Assembly: GCF_009769385.1 (NCBI RefSeq)
Contig: NZ_VKAB01000002.1
Location: 1 to 64,000, forward strand
DNA from: Saccharothrix deserti
GTDB taxonomy: Bacteria > Actinomycetota > Actinomycetes > Mycobacteriales > Pseudonocardiaceae
Direction of reading: 5' to 3'
Length of the DNA stretch: 64,000 bases
The position numbers were made by a program, and so were the translations under genes. Each line of letters begins with the position of its first letter. Within the stretch, counting starts at the first letter, position 1. This document shows, one piece after another, positions 1 to 8,078 of the stretch. Under the pieces are notes generated by a model. The model was not told the origin of the DNA. It made no database searches and saw only the letters and a program-made list of their open reading frames with translations.

Positions 1-99
1 GCGGCAGTGGTCCGTAACCGCCTCAAACGCATGCAGTATCGACCCGACCTGCTCGACGGGTTCATCGCACAAACCGGACTGATCACGACACCACCGTGA
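1..99 (+). CDS. C-terminal end of an unidentified protein (partial)
   Basis: An open frame enters at the left edge and stops at TGA 97-99. Only 32 residues are visible (…NRLKRMQYRPDLLDGFIAQ…), too few to name a family. The GTG of the next gene (96-98) overlaps this stop as GTGA, so the two were probably translationally coupled. The gene therefore belonged to the same operon as the split phosphotransferase downstream. Confidence 0.6.
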   Translation, partial: AAVVRNRLKRMQYRPDLLDGFIAQTGLITTPP

Positions 100-607
100 C
101 GTCACCCCGAACCGAAAAGGTCAGTAAGCGCGCTCATACCGATGAGCGAGTACCTGCGAGGATCCACGTTGTGGAGGCGGAGATCGTTTCGCGTGCGATG
201 GCCGCGGCAACAGCACTGGCCGGAGAGCTGCATCTGCGGGTCGATGACGCAGTCGTGATTCACAATTCGAACAAGCTCGCCCTCCATCTGCTGCCGTGTG
301 GCGTCTTCGCCCGAGTAGCACTGGTGGGGCAGGAGGTAGCCGCGCTCGAGGTCGAACTCGCTCTGCGACTCACTGCGACCTCGAGCCCCGTCGCAGCGCT
401 GGAGCCTCGGGGTGAGCCGCGGGTCTACGAACGCGACGGCTTCGCCGTGACGTTGTGGACTTACTACGACGTTGTGACTCCTGATCTGGACTTCCCTGGC
501 GCATATGCGGACGCTCGCCAACGCCTGCACACCGGTATGCGAAGCGTCGAGATCTCAACCCCGCACTTCCTGGACCGAGCCGCAGAGGCTGAACGGCTGG
601 TTGAGGA
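96..607 (+). pseudogene. Aminoglycoside phosphotransferase-like protein, N-lobe fragment
   Basis: The frame opens at GTG 96 and runs into the insertion sequence, stopping at 662 on element-derived codons. Residues 1-170 resemble the kinase N-lobe of actinobacterial APH-family proteins (…VVIHNSNKLALHLLP, then ARVAL, then a conserved Glu in EVELA, then YYDVV). The missing C-lobe with the catalytic HGEPHPGN loop and FIDFETC metal site is at 6141-6580 in the same orientation. The fragment reads LVED at the junction and the C-part resumes with SRTETKPPTLTEADR, so almost nothing of the gene seems lost. No clean target-site duplication is visible. The family assignment is from remembered APH patterns. 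Confidence 0.7.
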
Positions 608-637
608 TGTCAGCCTGTTCTGGCCCCACCGTGACGG
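608..637 (+). repeat. Left terminal inverted repeat of the IS21-type element
   Basis: This 30-bp end matches the reverse complement of 6111-6140 at 23 of 30 positions. Conserved blocks are TGTCA, CCT, CTGGCCCC and GTGACGG. It overlaps the first internal repeat unit. Confidence 0.75.
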
Positions 638-743
638 TCTGATCTGGCTCCACCGGGGTTAGCTCGCCGGGAGGTTGTGACGGTTCGAGTTGGCCCCACC
701 TGCCGACACGCCGGGTGTTGTGACGGCTTGAAGTGGCCCCACC
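631..743 (+). repeat. Three direct 24-bp repeats at the IS21 left end
   Basis: Copies lie at 631-654, 677-700 and 720-743 (steps of 46 and 43 bp). Each follows the pattern GTGACGG, about ten variable bases, then GG(C/T)(T/C)CCACC. IS21-family left ends normally carry such repeats as transposase-binding sites; the last copy ends 18 bp before the istA start. Confidence 0.75.
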
Positions 744-761
744 TGGCGAAGATCGCTGGGC

Positions 762-2470
762 ATGACACGGGTCGGGTTGGAGTCATCGAGGGTGGAACTG
801 TTCGAGGCGATCCGGCGCGACGCCCGGCGCGAGGACGCTGGGGTGCGCGAGCTCGCCCGCCGCTATGGGGTGCACCGGCGCACGGTTCGCCAGGCGCTGG
901 CCTCGGCGGTCCCACCGCCGCGCAAGACGCCGGTGCGTGCTGCGCCGCGGCTGGATCCGGTGAAGCCGTTGATCGACGCCATGCTGCGCGAGGACCTGAG
1001 CGCGCCGCGCAAGCAGCGCCACACCGCCCGCCGGGTGCTGGCGCGGCTGGTCGACGAGCACGGCCACGCCGACATGAAGTACCCGACCGTGCGTGACTAC
1101 GTCGCCCGGCGTCGCGCCGAGATCGCCCTCGAGGCCGGTGCCCCGCTGGTTGAGGCGATGGTGCCGCAGTCCCACGAGCCCGGAGCGGAGGCGGAGGTCG
1201 ACTTCGCCGAGCTCTACGTCGATCTCGGGCCGGACGCGGTCCGCACGAAGGTCTTCCTGTTCACGCTGCGGTTGTCCTACTCCGGGCGGGCGGTGCACCG
1301 GGTGTTCGCCACCCAGGCTCAGGAAGCGTTCCTTGAGGGCCATGTCCACGCTTTCGCGCGGCTCGGTGGGGTGCCGTGGGACCGCATCCGCTACGACAAT
1401 CTCAAGGCCGCGGTCTCCCGAGTCCTATTCGGCCGCGACCGTGAGGAATCGACCCGGTGGGTGGCGTTCCGCTCCCATTACGGTTCGACGCCTTCTACTG
1501 CCGTCCCGGCATCGAAGGCGCCCACGAGAAAGGCGGGGTCGAGGGCGAGGGCGGCCGGTTCCGCCGCACCCACCTCGTCCCCGTCCCACGCGTCGCGTCG
1601 CTCGCGGAGCTCAACGAGCACCTCGCCGCGTTCGACGACGCCGACGACGCCCGTCGGATCGCCAACCGCGCCCGAACCGTGGGCGACGACTTCGCCACCG
1701 ACGCCACCATGCTGCGCCCCCTACCGAACGAGGCGTTCGAGCCCGGCCTGATGCTGAACCCGCGGGTCGACCAGCACGCCCGGGTCACCATCCGCCAGTG
1801 CCGCTACTCGGTCCCGGCGCAACTGATCGGGCGACGGGTGCGGGTCCTCCTGCGCGCGGCCGAGGTGATCGTGCTCGACGGCCGCCGTGAGGTCGCCCGC
1901 CACCCACGCGCGGTCACCAAGGGCGCGGTCGTCCTCGAACTCGACCACTACCTCGAGGTCCTGGCCCGCAAGCCCGGAGCCCTGCCGGGAGCGACCGCGC
2001 TCAAGCAGGCCAGGGCGTCGGGCGCGTTCGCGGTCGAACACGAGGCGTTCTGGGCCGCGGCCCGCGCCGCGCACGGTGACGCCGGTGGCACCCGCGCCCT
2101 GGTCGAGGTCCTGTTGCTGCACCGCCACCTCCAGCGCTCACATGTGCTCGCCGCGCTGCGCGCCGCCGCCAGCGTCGGGGCGACCCACCCCGACGTCGTC
2201 GCGGTCGAAGCCCGCCGCATTGCCGAGCACCACGGCGACGACAGCGAGACCACCCACGACGGCGCCACTCCCACCGCACCGGCCGGGCGGGTGGTGAGCC
2301 TGACCGAGCGCCGGCTGGCCGATCCGACCGCCACCATCGCTGCGCTGCCTGCCGACACCCGGCCGCTTCCGAGTGTCGAGGCCTATGACGAACTGCTCGC
2401 GCGCCGCCGCGACCCACACCCGCCGAACGTCCCGGACGATCCGGCAACTACCAAGAACGAGGTGTCATGA
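762..2470 (+). pseudogene. istA: IstA transposase of an IS21-family element, frameshifted
   Basis: Start ATG 762. The N-terminus has a helix-turn-helix (VRELARRYGVHRRTVRQAL, residues about 28-46), followed by an integrase-core DDE domain: D146 in EVDFAELY, D212 in RIRYDNLKA and the Glu of HEKGGVEGEGG. The reading frame breaks near 1487, where HYG-FDAFYCRPG would need one more T in a GGTTCG stretch; the first frame instead runs on to a stop at 1751. The second frame carries the final catalytic Glu and the C-terminal region, ending at 2470. The shift separates two catalytic Asp residues from the Glu, so no active transposase is expected unless frameshifting occurs. The stop overlaps the istB start as ATGA. 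Confidence 0.85.
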
Positions 2471-5400
2471 CCAGCCCGACCCGCCCACCGGCCCGACCAC
2501 GCCGGCGCCGCCAGGGATTGTCCGACCAGGCCGCCGCGACCGCGATCGACCAGGCATGCCGAGCGCTGCGGCTGCCGACGGTCCGGACCTCGGTCGAGGA
2601 CATGGTCACCGCGGCTGAGCACGAGCAGATGTCCTACCGCGGCTTCCTCGCCGAGATCCTGCTCGGCGAGTGCGACGACCGCGACCGTCGCCGCTCCGCC
2701 CGCCGGGTCAAGGCCGCCGGGTTCCCACGCGAGAAGTGGCTCGAGGACTTCGACTTCGGCGCGAATCCGAACATCAACCCGGCCACGATCAACACCCTCG
2801 CCACCGGCGCCTGGATCACCGCGGGTGAGCCGCTCTGCCTGATCGGCGACTCCGGGACCGGCAAGTCGCACCTGCTCATCGGCCTGGGCACCGCCGCCGC
2901 CCAGCAAGGGTTCCGGGTCCGCTACGCGCTGGCCACGAAGCTGGTCAACGAACTCGTCGAGGCCGCCGACGAACGCCAACTCGCCAAGACCATCGCCCGC
3001 TACGGCCGGGTTGACCTGCTCTGCATCGACGAGCTCGGCTGTGCGCCACGAGGCGCTGAGAACCTTGCGGAAGGAGGAGTCCGCCGCCGGTCATCGCAGT
3101 GACCGGTTGAAGCTGGAGGCAGGCCGAGCCCCGGGTCGGGGGCAAGGCCGGGAGCAGCCTCGACAACGTAGGGATGGGCCGACACCACCAGACGGTCCAT
3201 GCCCGCAAGCGAAGACGGAATGGGTGTAAGGAAACTGAACCAGTGGTTGACGCCCCGTGAGTCATCAGCAGCCTGCCGAACCTGGTGGATGGGCTGCTTC
3301 GCGGTGCTGGAGAGCGCCCTAGCCAATGGACTCTCCTCTCGCATCGCCTGCTGTGGATGGGCGATGCGGGGTCCGGGCCAAGACTGCGATGTGCGGCCCG
3401 TGACGATGCCGCCGGGGTATAGCTGGGCACCGAAGTCGTCACAAAGGTTCTCAGTGAACGTGGGAAGCGATCTGGCATCGCCCTTCCCGTCCGGCAGCCG
3501 GCCGGGCGGCGGGCAGGTGCGACGCCGGCCGATGGTGCCAGGTCGTGGCGGAGTCGCCGTAGTACTCGGAGGGCGGGAAAGCCGTCCACATGGGGAAGGG
3601 CGACAGCGTGAGAGCAGCAGCGCTGCGATCGGGAAGGGACGTTGTTGAACAACGACGCGCCGCAGGCGTGGCCGGGGAGTTTCGCGGCCGGGCAGCGGGT
3701 ACTTGAGCACCAGCGCAAGCTGCACCGATGGGCAAGGACCGAACCGGGTCGCCGGTTCGGCGACGTGTTCAACTTGATCTGCGACCGGGCCACCTTGCTG
3801 GTGGCCTGGGAGCGGGTGTCAGGCAACCGGGGCGCCAGGACAGCAGGCGTGGACGCGGTCACCCGCTACCACGTCGAGACACGCCAGGGAGTGATCCCGT
3901 TCCTGGAGGAGCTCCGCTCCTCGCTCAAGGACGGGACGTTCACCGCGCTGCCGGTCAAGCAGGCGGTCATCCCGAAGAAGAACGGAAAGGTCCGTTACCT
4001 CGGGATTCCCACACTGCGTGACCGGGTCGCGCAGATGGCACTCAAGCTGGTCCTGGAACCGATTTTCGAGGTCGACTTTTACCCGTCCAGTTACGGGTAT
4101 CGGCCCGGGCGTCGGGCTCAGGACGCCATCGCCGAGATCCACCACTTCACCTGCAAGCCGTCGACCTACGAGTGGGTCATCGAGGGCGACATCAAGGCTT
4201 GCTTCGACAACGTCGACCACCACGTCCTGATGGAACTGGTGGCCGAACGGATCAAGGACCGCAAGGTCCTGAAGCTGGTCAGCGCGTTCCTGCGCGCTGG
4301 AGTTGTCGAGCTGCACGGTGGGTTCGCGGAGACCCTGACGGGCACTCCGCAAGGAGGCGTCGCATCACCGCTACTGGCCAACATCTATCTGTCCGTGCTG
4401 GACCGGCACTTCGCACGGATCTGGGACGAGCAGATGAACCCGGCGTGGCGTCGGCGATACCGACGTCGCATGGGACGGCCGAACTTCCGGCTCGTGCGTT
4501 ACGCCGATGACTTCGTCGTGCTCGTGCACGGCACCAAGTCCGAGGCCGAAGCGCTGAAGATGGAGATCGGCCAGGTGCTGGCCAGCAAGCTGAAGATGAC
4601 CCTCTCGGTCGAGAAGACCCACATCAACGACGGTTTCGTCTTCCTCGGCTTCCACATCCAGGCGAAGACCCGAGGCGACGGACGCCGCGTCGTGCTCACC
4701 ATCCCCGCCAAGCAAGCCTTGGCGTCGGTGATGCACAAGATCAAGAAGTTGACGGCACGAGGCACCACCTCCCTGTCGTTGGCAGAGATCCTGCGGACGG
4801 TCAACCCGGTCCTTCGCGGCTGGGCGGCCTACTTCCGCTACGGCGCGTCGAAGAGGACCTTCTCCTACGTGGGTTGGTACGCGTGGTGGAGGGTTCTCCT
4901 CTGGATTCGCCGGAAACGGCCTCACCTGACTTGGAAGCAGTTGCGGCGGCTCTACTACGGGGCCGACCGCATCGGCGCAGAGGGTTTGGTCCTCTACAAC
5001 CCGGCGAAGATGCGGGTCGAGCGCTACCGCTTCCGCGGAGCGCAGATCAGCACGCCCTACAACGTCGACGAGGTCAACCCGGACGGAGCGCGTTTCCGCC
5101 GGACCAACCACGACGACATGGGCTTCGTCGGCCAGGTCAGCGAATACCTCGCCTAACCCATCGCCTCACGTGGAGAGCCGGATGCTCGGCCAACGGGCAC
5201 GTCCGGTTCGGCGGGCGGGGGCGGGGAAACCGACGCTGGAAACAGCGCACGGCGTCCCGTCCCCGACCCAACACATGGAACTTGACCGCCGCGGCGCCGA
5301 ACTCCTCTTCCAGGTGCTGACCGAGCGCGAGGAGACCAACTCCATCGCCATCGCCTCCAACCAGCCCTTCTCTGGCTGGACCCGCACCTTCACCGACCCG

Positions 5401-5508
5401 CGGCTCTGCGCCGCGATCATCGACCGACTCACCTTCGCCGGGAACATCCTCGAGACCGGCACCACCTCCTACCGCCTCGCTCACGCCCGGTCGGCGACTG
5501 CGCACTGA
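2467..5508 (+). CDS. istB: IstB transposition helper ATPase, split by a group II intron
   Basis: Exon 1 is 2467-3040 and exon 2 is 5273-5508; joined they give exactly 270 codons (269 aa), a normal IstB length. Exon 1 has the AAA+ Walker A GDSGTGKS (residues about 126-133) and Walker B LLCIDELG (about 184-191). The Tyr codon after DELG is split T|AC by the intron. Exon 2 continues MELDRRGAELLFQVLTEREE and NQPFSGW, the usual IstB C-terminal region. ATG 2467 overlaps the istA stop. IstB would assist IstA in target choice and strand transfer. Without splicing, translation runs about 20 codons into the intron and stops, so activity depends on the intron splicing. Confidence 0.9.
3642..5156 (+). 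CDS. ltrA: Group II intron reverse transcriptase/maturase (LtrA-like)
   Basis: TTG 3642 follows GGGAAGGGA with good spacing and gives 504 aa. Reverse transcriptase signatures include KKNGKVRYLGIPTLRDRV, the palm Asp in GDIKACFDN, GTPQGGVASPLLANIYL and the catalytic RYADDFVVL (near residue 287). A maturase (X) domain follows with LRGWAAYFRYG and TWKQLRRLYYG. No HNH endonuclease is visible at the C-terminus, so it is an En-minus type. Such proteins bind their own intron RNA, promote splicing and copy the intron into new DNA sites. The whole frame is open with no disabling mutation visible. Confidence 0.95.
   Translation: MLNNDAPQAWPGSFAAGQRVLEHQRKLHRWARTEPGRRFGDVFNLICDRATLLVAWERVSGNRGARTAGVDAVTRYHVETRQGVIPFLEELRSSLKDGTFTALPVKQAVIPKKNGKVRYLGIPTLRDRVAQMALKLVLEPIFEVDFYPSSYGYRPGRRAQDAIAEIHHFTCKPSTYEWVIEGDIKACFDNVDHHVLMELVAERIKDRKVLKLVSAFLRAGVVELHGGFAETLTGTPQGGVASPLLANIYLSVLDRHFARIWDEQMNPAWRRRYRRRMGRPNFRLVRYADDFVVLVHGTKSEAEALKMEIGQVLASKLKMTLSVEKTHINDGFVFLGFHIQAKTRGDGRRVVLTIPAKQALASVMHKIKKLTARGTTSLSLAEILRTVNPVLRGWAAYFRYGASKRTFSYVGWYAWWRVLLWIRRKRPHLTWKQLRRLYYGADRIGAEGLVLYNPAKMRVERYRFRGAQISTPYNVDEVNPDGARFRRTNHDDMGFVGQVSEYLA
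5175..5209 (+). ncRNA. Group II intron domain V (catalytic hairpin)
   Basis: A 35-nt hairpin begins GAGCCGGATG and ends CACGTCCGGTTC, the bacterial domain V pattern (GAGCCGTATG…CACGTACGGTTC) with a compensated A-U to G-C change in the lower stem. A longer hairpin at about 5210-5268 fits domain VI before the 3' splice site. Confidence 0.9.
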
Positions 5509-5532
5509 GCCGACACTGTCGGTGGGAGCTGA

Positions 5533-6084
5533 TTGACTAGCCGAATGTTCGAAACTCCCGACGAGCTCCACAGCCTCCAAGTCCTGCTCGACACGTCTTG
5601 GGCTGGCTCCAGCAGCCATCTCAAGTCGATCATCCGGCCAGGTGAAAGCACCTTGGACGCCGAGCAGGTCGTCCGAGTCTGCCAAGGCATGTGCACCCTG
5701 GCTATTGCCACGGTCACCCGGCGCGGTGAGCCACGCATCAGCGGCGCCGACGGGCACCTCCTGCACGGCCGTTGGATCGTCGGCACCCACCGTCAGGCCG
5801 CTAAAGCCCGTCATCTCGCGGCGCGGCCCGGCATCAGCGCGACCTTCATGCGCGGCGAGCAGCTCGGCATTTTCACGCATGGACACGCCGTTCCGCTGAA
5901 CCCCGAGGAGACGAGCAGCGACCCGACGTGGCCGACAATCCGCGACTACCTCGTCAACCACTACGACGGCGACGGCGACGATCCGTTCTGGGACGAGAAC
6001 GTCTGGTATCGCATCGACCCCAGCTGGATGGTCGCCTACAGCGCCGACCCCGTCGGGCTCCTCGACCAACAACCGCCAGCCTGA
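5533..6084 (+). CDS. Pyridoxamine 5'-phosphate oxidase-like split-barrel protein
   Basis: 183 aa from TTG 5533; ATG 5545 is an alternative. The N-terminal half (TLAIATVTRRGEPRISGADGHLLHGRWIVGTHRQAAKARHLAARP) has the split beta-barrel pattern of PNPOx-like FMN- or F420-binding proteins. The ATFMRGEQLGIFTHG strand and a DPFWDENVWYRIDPSW C-terminal region follow. It begins 25 bp after the istB stop and lies inside the right inverted repeat, so it is a passenger gene of the element or is trapped between two element ends. A GGTGGGAG just upstream is the only ribosome-binding candidate. The substrate is unknown. Confidence 0.7.
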   Translation: MTSRMFETPDELHSLQVLLDTSWAGSSSHLKSIIRPGESTLDAEQVVRVCQGMCTLAIATVTRRGEPRISGADGHLLHGRWIVGTHRQAAKARHLAARPGISATFMRGEQLGIFTHGHAVPLNPEETSSDPTWPTIRDYLVNHYDGDGDDPFWDENVWYRIDPSWMVAYSADPVGLLDQQPPA

Positions 6085-6110
6085 AAGACCTCGAGCGGGT
6101 CCACCTCAGG

Positions 6111-6140
6111 CCGTCACTCCGGGGCCAGTCGAGGTTGACA
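6111..6140 (-). repeat. Right terminal inverted repeat of the IS21-type element
   Basis: Reverse complement starts TGTCAACCTCGACTGGCCCC and matches the left end at 23/30 positions. It lies directly before the resumed APH C-lobe. Confidence 0.7.
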
Positions 6141-6580
6141 TCTTCAGCTGGTCACGCACCGAGACGAAACCCCCCACGCTCACTGAGGCCGACCGGCATC
6201 TCCTCCTCAGCACGCTGCAGAGCGCTCGTGAACGGATCCGCAGCCGCGGTGCCGCCGAGCAGCTGCTGCACGGCGAACCGCATCCCGGCAACCTCCTCAG
6301 TACCCGTGACGGCCTGCTGTTCATCGACTTCGAGACGTGCTGCCGCGGCCCCATCGAGTTTGACGTGGCCCATGTGCCAGAGGAGGTCAGCGCGCGTTGT
6401 CCGGACATCGATCAAGTTCTGCTCGCGGAGTGCCGGCGGCTCGTGCTCGCGATGGTCGCCGCCTGGCGTTGGGACCTCCGCGATGAATTCCCGGATGGGC
6501 ATCAGCACGGCCGAAACATCCTTTCCTTGCTCCGCCAGGGTCCCCCGTGGCCCGCACTCGGCGCTCTCGTCGCCGAGTAG
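6141..6580 (+). pseudogene. Aminoglycoside phosphotransferase-like protein, C-lobe fragment
   Basis: An open frame without its own start reads SRTETKPPTLTEADRHLLL and then the kinase catalytic loop LLHGEPHPGNLL and the metal-binding FIDFETCCRGPIEFDVAH, ending in the helical VLAMVAAWRWDLRDEF region and TAG 6578-6580. This is the missing half of the N-lobe at 96-607. No start codon or ribosome-binding site is visible at the junction, so the protein is probably not made. Confidence 0.8.
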
Positions 6581-6883
6581 CGGAACGCACTCACATGCCG
6601 CGATGCGGGTGCTTGCGGGCGACCGCCGCTGCAGGGCTGTCAGCAGCCCTGGTGTCTGGGCCGCCGACGCCGTGACCGCACGGTGGTCGACGGGCCGGCG
6701 AGACGAACAACCGGCCGACGGTCGGCGATCACTTGCCGCTGCCTCCGCATGCGACGAGGGCCCGTCGGAGTGGGACACCGGCTGGTAGGACGGAACCGCG
6801 AACAGCCGAAACGACTGGTACTCACACCGGGTAGGTGCCTTCGAGTACCAGCCGCTCGGCTGTCGATGTTGCCCATGTTTTAG
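6581..6883. other. Non-coding junction between mobile segments
   Basis: No credible gene is seen. Besides the hairpin at 6632-6651 there is a perfect 9-bp inverted repeat, CTGGTACTC (6815-6823) and GAGTACCAG (6843-6851), with a 19-nt centre, about 30 bp before the left att-like repeat. It could be a recombinase-binding site or remnant. Confidence 0.5.
6632..6651 (+). terminator. Hairpin after the phosphotransferase remnant
   Basis: CAGGGCTG and CAGCCCTG form an 8-bp stem with a TCAG loop, about 50 bp after the stop. No T-run follows, as is common in actinobacteria. Confidence 0.45.
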
Positions 6884-6906
6884 GTGCCCCCGGTAAGGCA
6901 CGAACC
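6884..6906 (+). repeat. Left att-like 23-bp repeat of the serine-recombinase unit
   Basis: GTGCCCCCGG, three bases, GGCACGAACC. The same ten-base arms recur at 9932-9954 (20/23 identity, only the central TAA/AGG differs). The reverse complement (GGTTCGTGCC…GGGGGCACC) vaguely resembles a tRNA 3' end. The two copies bracket the cargo genes and the recombinase. Confidence 0.5.
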
Positions 6907-7768
6907 TGCGTCGTTCAGCCAGGCGTGCGACGCCAGCGGCCGTGACCAGATAGGGCTTGACCTGCTTGAACAGCTTGGCCGCTCTGTGGGAGGTCCGGTA
7001 GGGCTGGACGTAGTCGACCGTCTGGCGAGTGAACTCGGAGAAGAGCGGCGTTCTCGCGACGCTGTTGTTGATCTCGCCGCGTTGGGCGTGACACGCCTGG
7101 CGTGGCGGGACGGCCTGGTGGAGGAATGGCATCAGCAAGGTCAGTTCAGGCCGAGCGATCTGATGAGAGCGAACGCGGCCACGAGCCGCTTGGTACGCGA
7201 GTCACTTGTCGAACACCTCCCAGAACACTGGTGGCGCTGGACAAAACGTCCTCATCCAGGAGAGAACGCAAGCCGGTGGTTGTCGGCCGTTGTAGGGGAG
7301 GTCAGTGCGTGGCAACGGCGCCTTCCTGACGGCAGAACGGTCGCCGACGTTGCCGAGGATCGTGGGCGTCTACTCGTGTACCAGCGCCATGTGGACGGAT
7401 GTCGTGATCGGTGGCGGTGGCTGACGGTTCGGTGTGGCGTACGGGCGACGCTGGTGATGCTGGCCTGCGCGGGGGCGTGGTTGTGCCCGCGGTGGTGGCT
7501 GCACCCGGCGTGGTCGTTGTTGGTTGCCGAGTTCGCCATCCGTGCATCCGAGCCAATGGATTACCGGAGTCGATCAGATCTGCGTCGTCAATTGCTTCTC
7601 GGTCCGGATCGGCTGGATTCTGCGATTGCTGTCGCGTGTTGGCCTGGTTTGGCCGACATCGCGCTGGCCGAGGTTGGGTTCAGGCACCTCGGCACTCGGC
7701 CGCACTTCCTTGCGATGCTCGATCATCGCGCACCGCTGCCCGGTGCTCTGCTGGGTGGTCCGCGATGA
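6884..7768 (+). CDS. Unknown Trp-rich protein, possible cargo gene
   Basis: 294 aa if translated from GTG 6884; that start lies inside the left att-like repeat, so an internal start such as ATG 7162 (LMRANAATSRLV) is more natural. The N-terminal part is charged and helical. A central stretch is rich in Trp and Arg (EHWWRWTKR, RDRWRWLTVR). Residues about 188-220 (ATLVMLACAGAWLCPRWWLHPAWSLLVAEF) are hydrophobic and may be membrane-associated. I do not recognise the family. Its stop overlaps the next start as ATGA, and the recombinase follows, suggesting a three-gene unit. Confidence 0.5.
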   Translation: MPPVRHEPASFSQACDASGRDQIGLDLLEQLGRSVGGPVGLDVVDRLASELGEERRSRDAVVDLAALGVTRLAWRDGLVEEWHQQGQFRPSDLMRANAATSRLVRESLVEHLPEHWWRWTKRPHPGENASRWLSAVVGEVSAWQRRLPDGRTVADVAEDRGRLLVYQRHVDGCRDRWRWLTVRCGVRATLVMLACAGAWLCPRWWLHPAWSLLVAEFAIRASEPMDYRSRSDLRRQLLLGPDRLDSAIAVACWPGLADIALAEVGFRHLGTRPHFLAMLDHRAPLPGALLGGPR

Positions 7769-8046
7769 CCGGCGCGAACCGTCCACGTGGGAGGGCCGAT
7801 GCGTCAGGGCCGGCGCGCAGCCGCGACGGCAGTGCTGTGTCGTCGCGTCGTGCGCATGGCCGCGACGATCGGGGCAATGGAGAGCGCTGGCAGTTCAGTA
7901 CCCAGGTCCGCGAGATCGATGGTCCTGAGGGCGAGTGGCTACGCGGTGAACTGGCCGCTGTCGTCCGGGACCTCTTGGTGTGGGCACGTGAGGACAGGTC
8001 TGTTGGAAGTTCTCCCGAGCGAGAAGAAGGGGAGCAGGCCGCATAA
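7765..8046 (+). CDS. Small charged unknown protein coupled to the upstream cargo gene
   Basis: ATG 7765 overlaps the previous stop (ATGA) and gives 93 aa. The N-terminal half is rich in Arg, Ser and Gly and probably disordered. The C-terminal half (EWLRGELAAVVRDLLVWAREDRSVGSSPEREEGEQAA) is helical and acidic. Its position directly before the serine recombinase recalls small accessory proteins such as recombination directionality factors, but nothing in the sequence proves this. Frame choice rests on the coupling. Confidence 0.5.
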   Translation: MTGANRPRGRADASGPARSRDGSAVSSRRAHGRDDRGNGERWQFSTQVREIDGPEGEWLRGELAAVVRDLLVWAREDRSVGSSPEREEGEQAA

Positions 8047-8078
8047 GTGTTGACGAGTCGAATCCACCTCGGCCGGCT

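Larger units (their letters stand above)
3041..5272 (+). mobile_element. Group II intron with its own reverse transcriptase, inserted in istB
   Basis: The 5' end GTGCG at 3041 fits the group II GUGYG consensus and the 3' end is AC at 5272. These borders restore the istB frame exactly, giving DELGY-MELDRRG. Length is 2232 nt. The first 600 nt are non-coding structural RNA (domains I-III), the maturase ORF occupies 3642-5156, and domains V and VI close the intron at 5175-5272. One possible exon pairing is GGCCGAGC (3122-3129) with GCTCGGCT just before the 5' splice site (one G-U pair), but its position is unusually early for EBS1. The structure looks intact. Confidence 0.92.
608..6140 (+). mobile_element. 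IS21-family element carrying a group II intron and a passenger gene
   Basis: The element begins TGTCAGCCT at 608 and ends AGGTTGACA at 6140. The outer 30 bp are inverted repeats with 23/30 matches and the TG...CA ends typical of IS21. Inside are istA (frameshifted), istB (interrupted by a group II intron) and a pyridoxamine-oxidase-like gene. Three direct copies of a 24-bp sequence follow the left end, as expected for multiple IstA binding sites. Without the intron (2232 bp) the element is about 3.3 kb, longer than usual for IS21 (about 2-2.5 kb) because of the extra gene. It splits an APH-like gene. The right boundary is inferred only from the inverted repeat. Confidence 0.75.

Noticed and set aside
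5137-6072. Minus-strand 311-codon frame opposite istB exon 2 and the PNPOx-like gene
   Set aside because: It crosses the intron boundary and mirrors genes with clear family signatures on the plus strand.
6880-6960. Possible tRNA on the minus strand at the left att-like repeat
   Set aside because: Only a 3'-end-like stretch is seen; the matching 5' acceptor strand and anticodon arm are absent.
6152-7138. Long minus-strand frame across the mobile junction
   Set aside because: It runs antisense through the APH C-lobe, the non-coding junction and the left att-like repeat, with no domain pattern.
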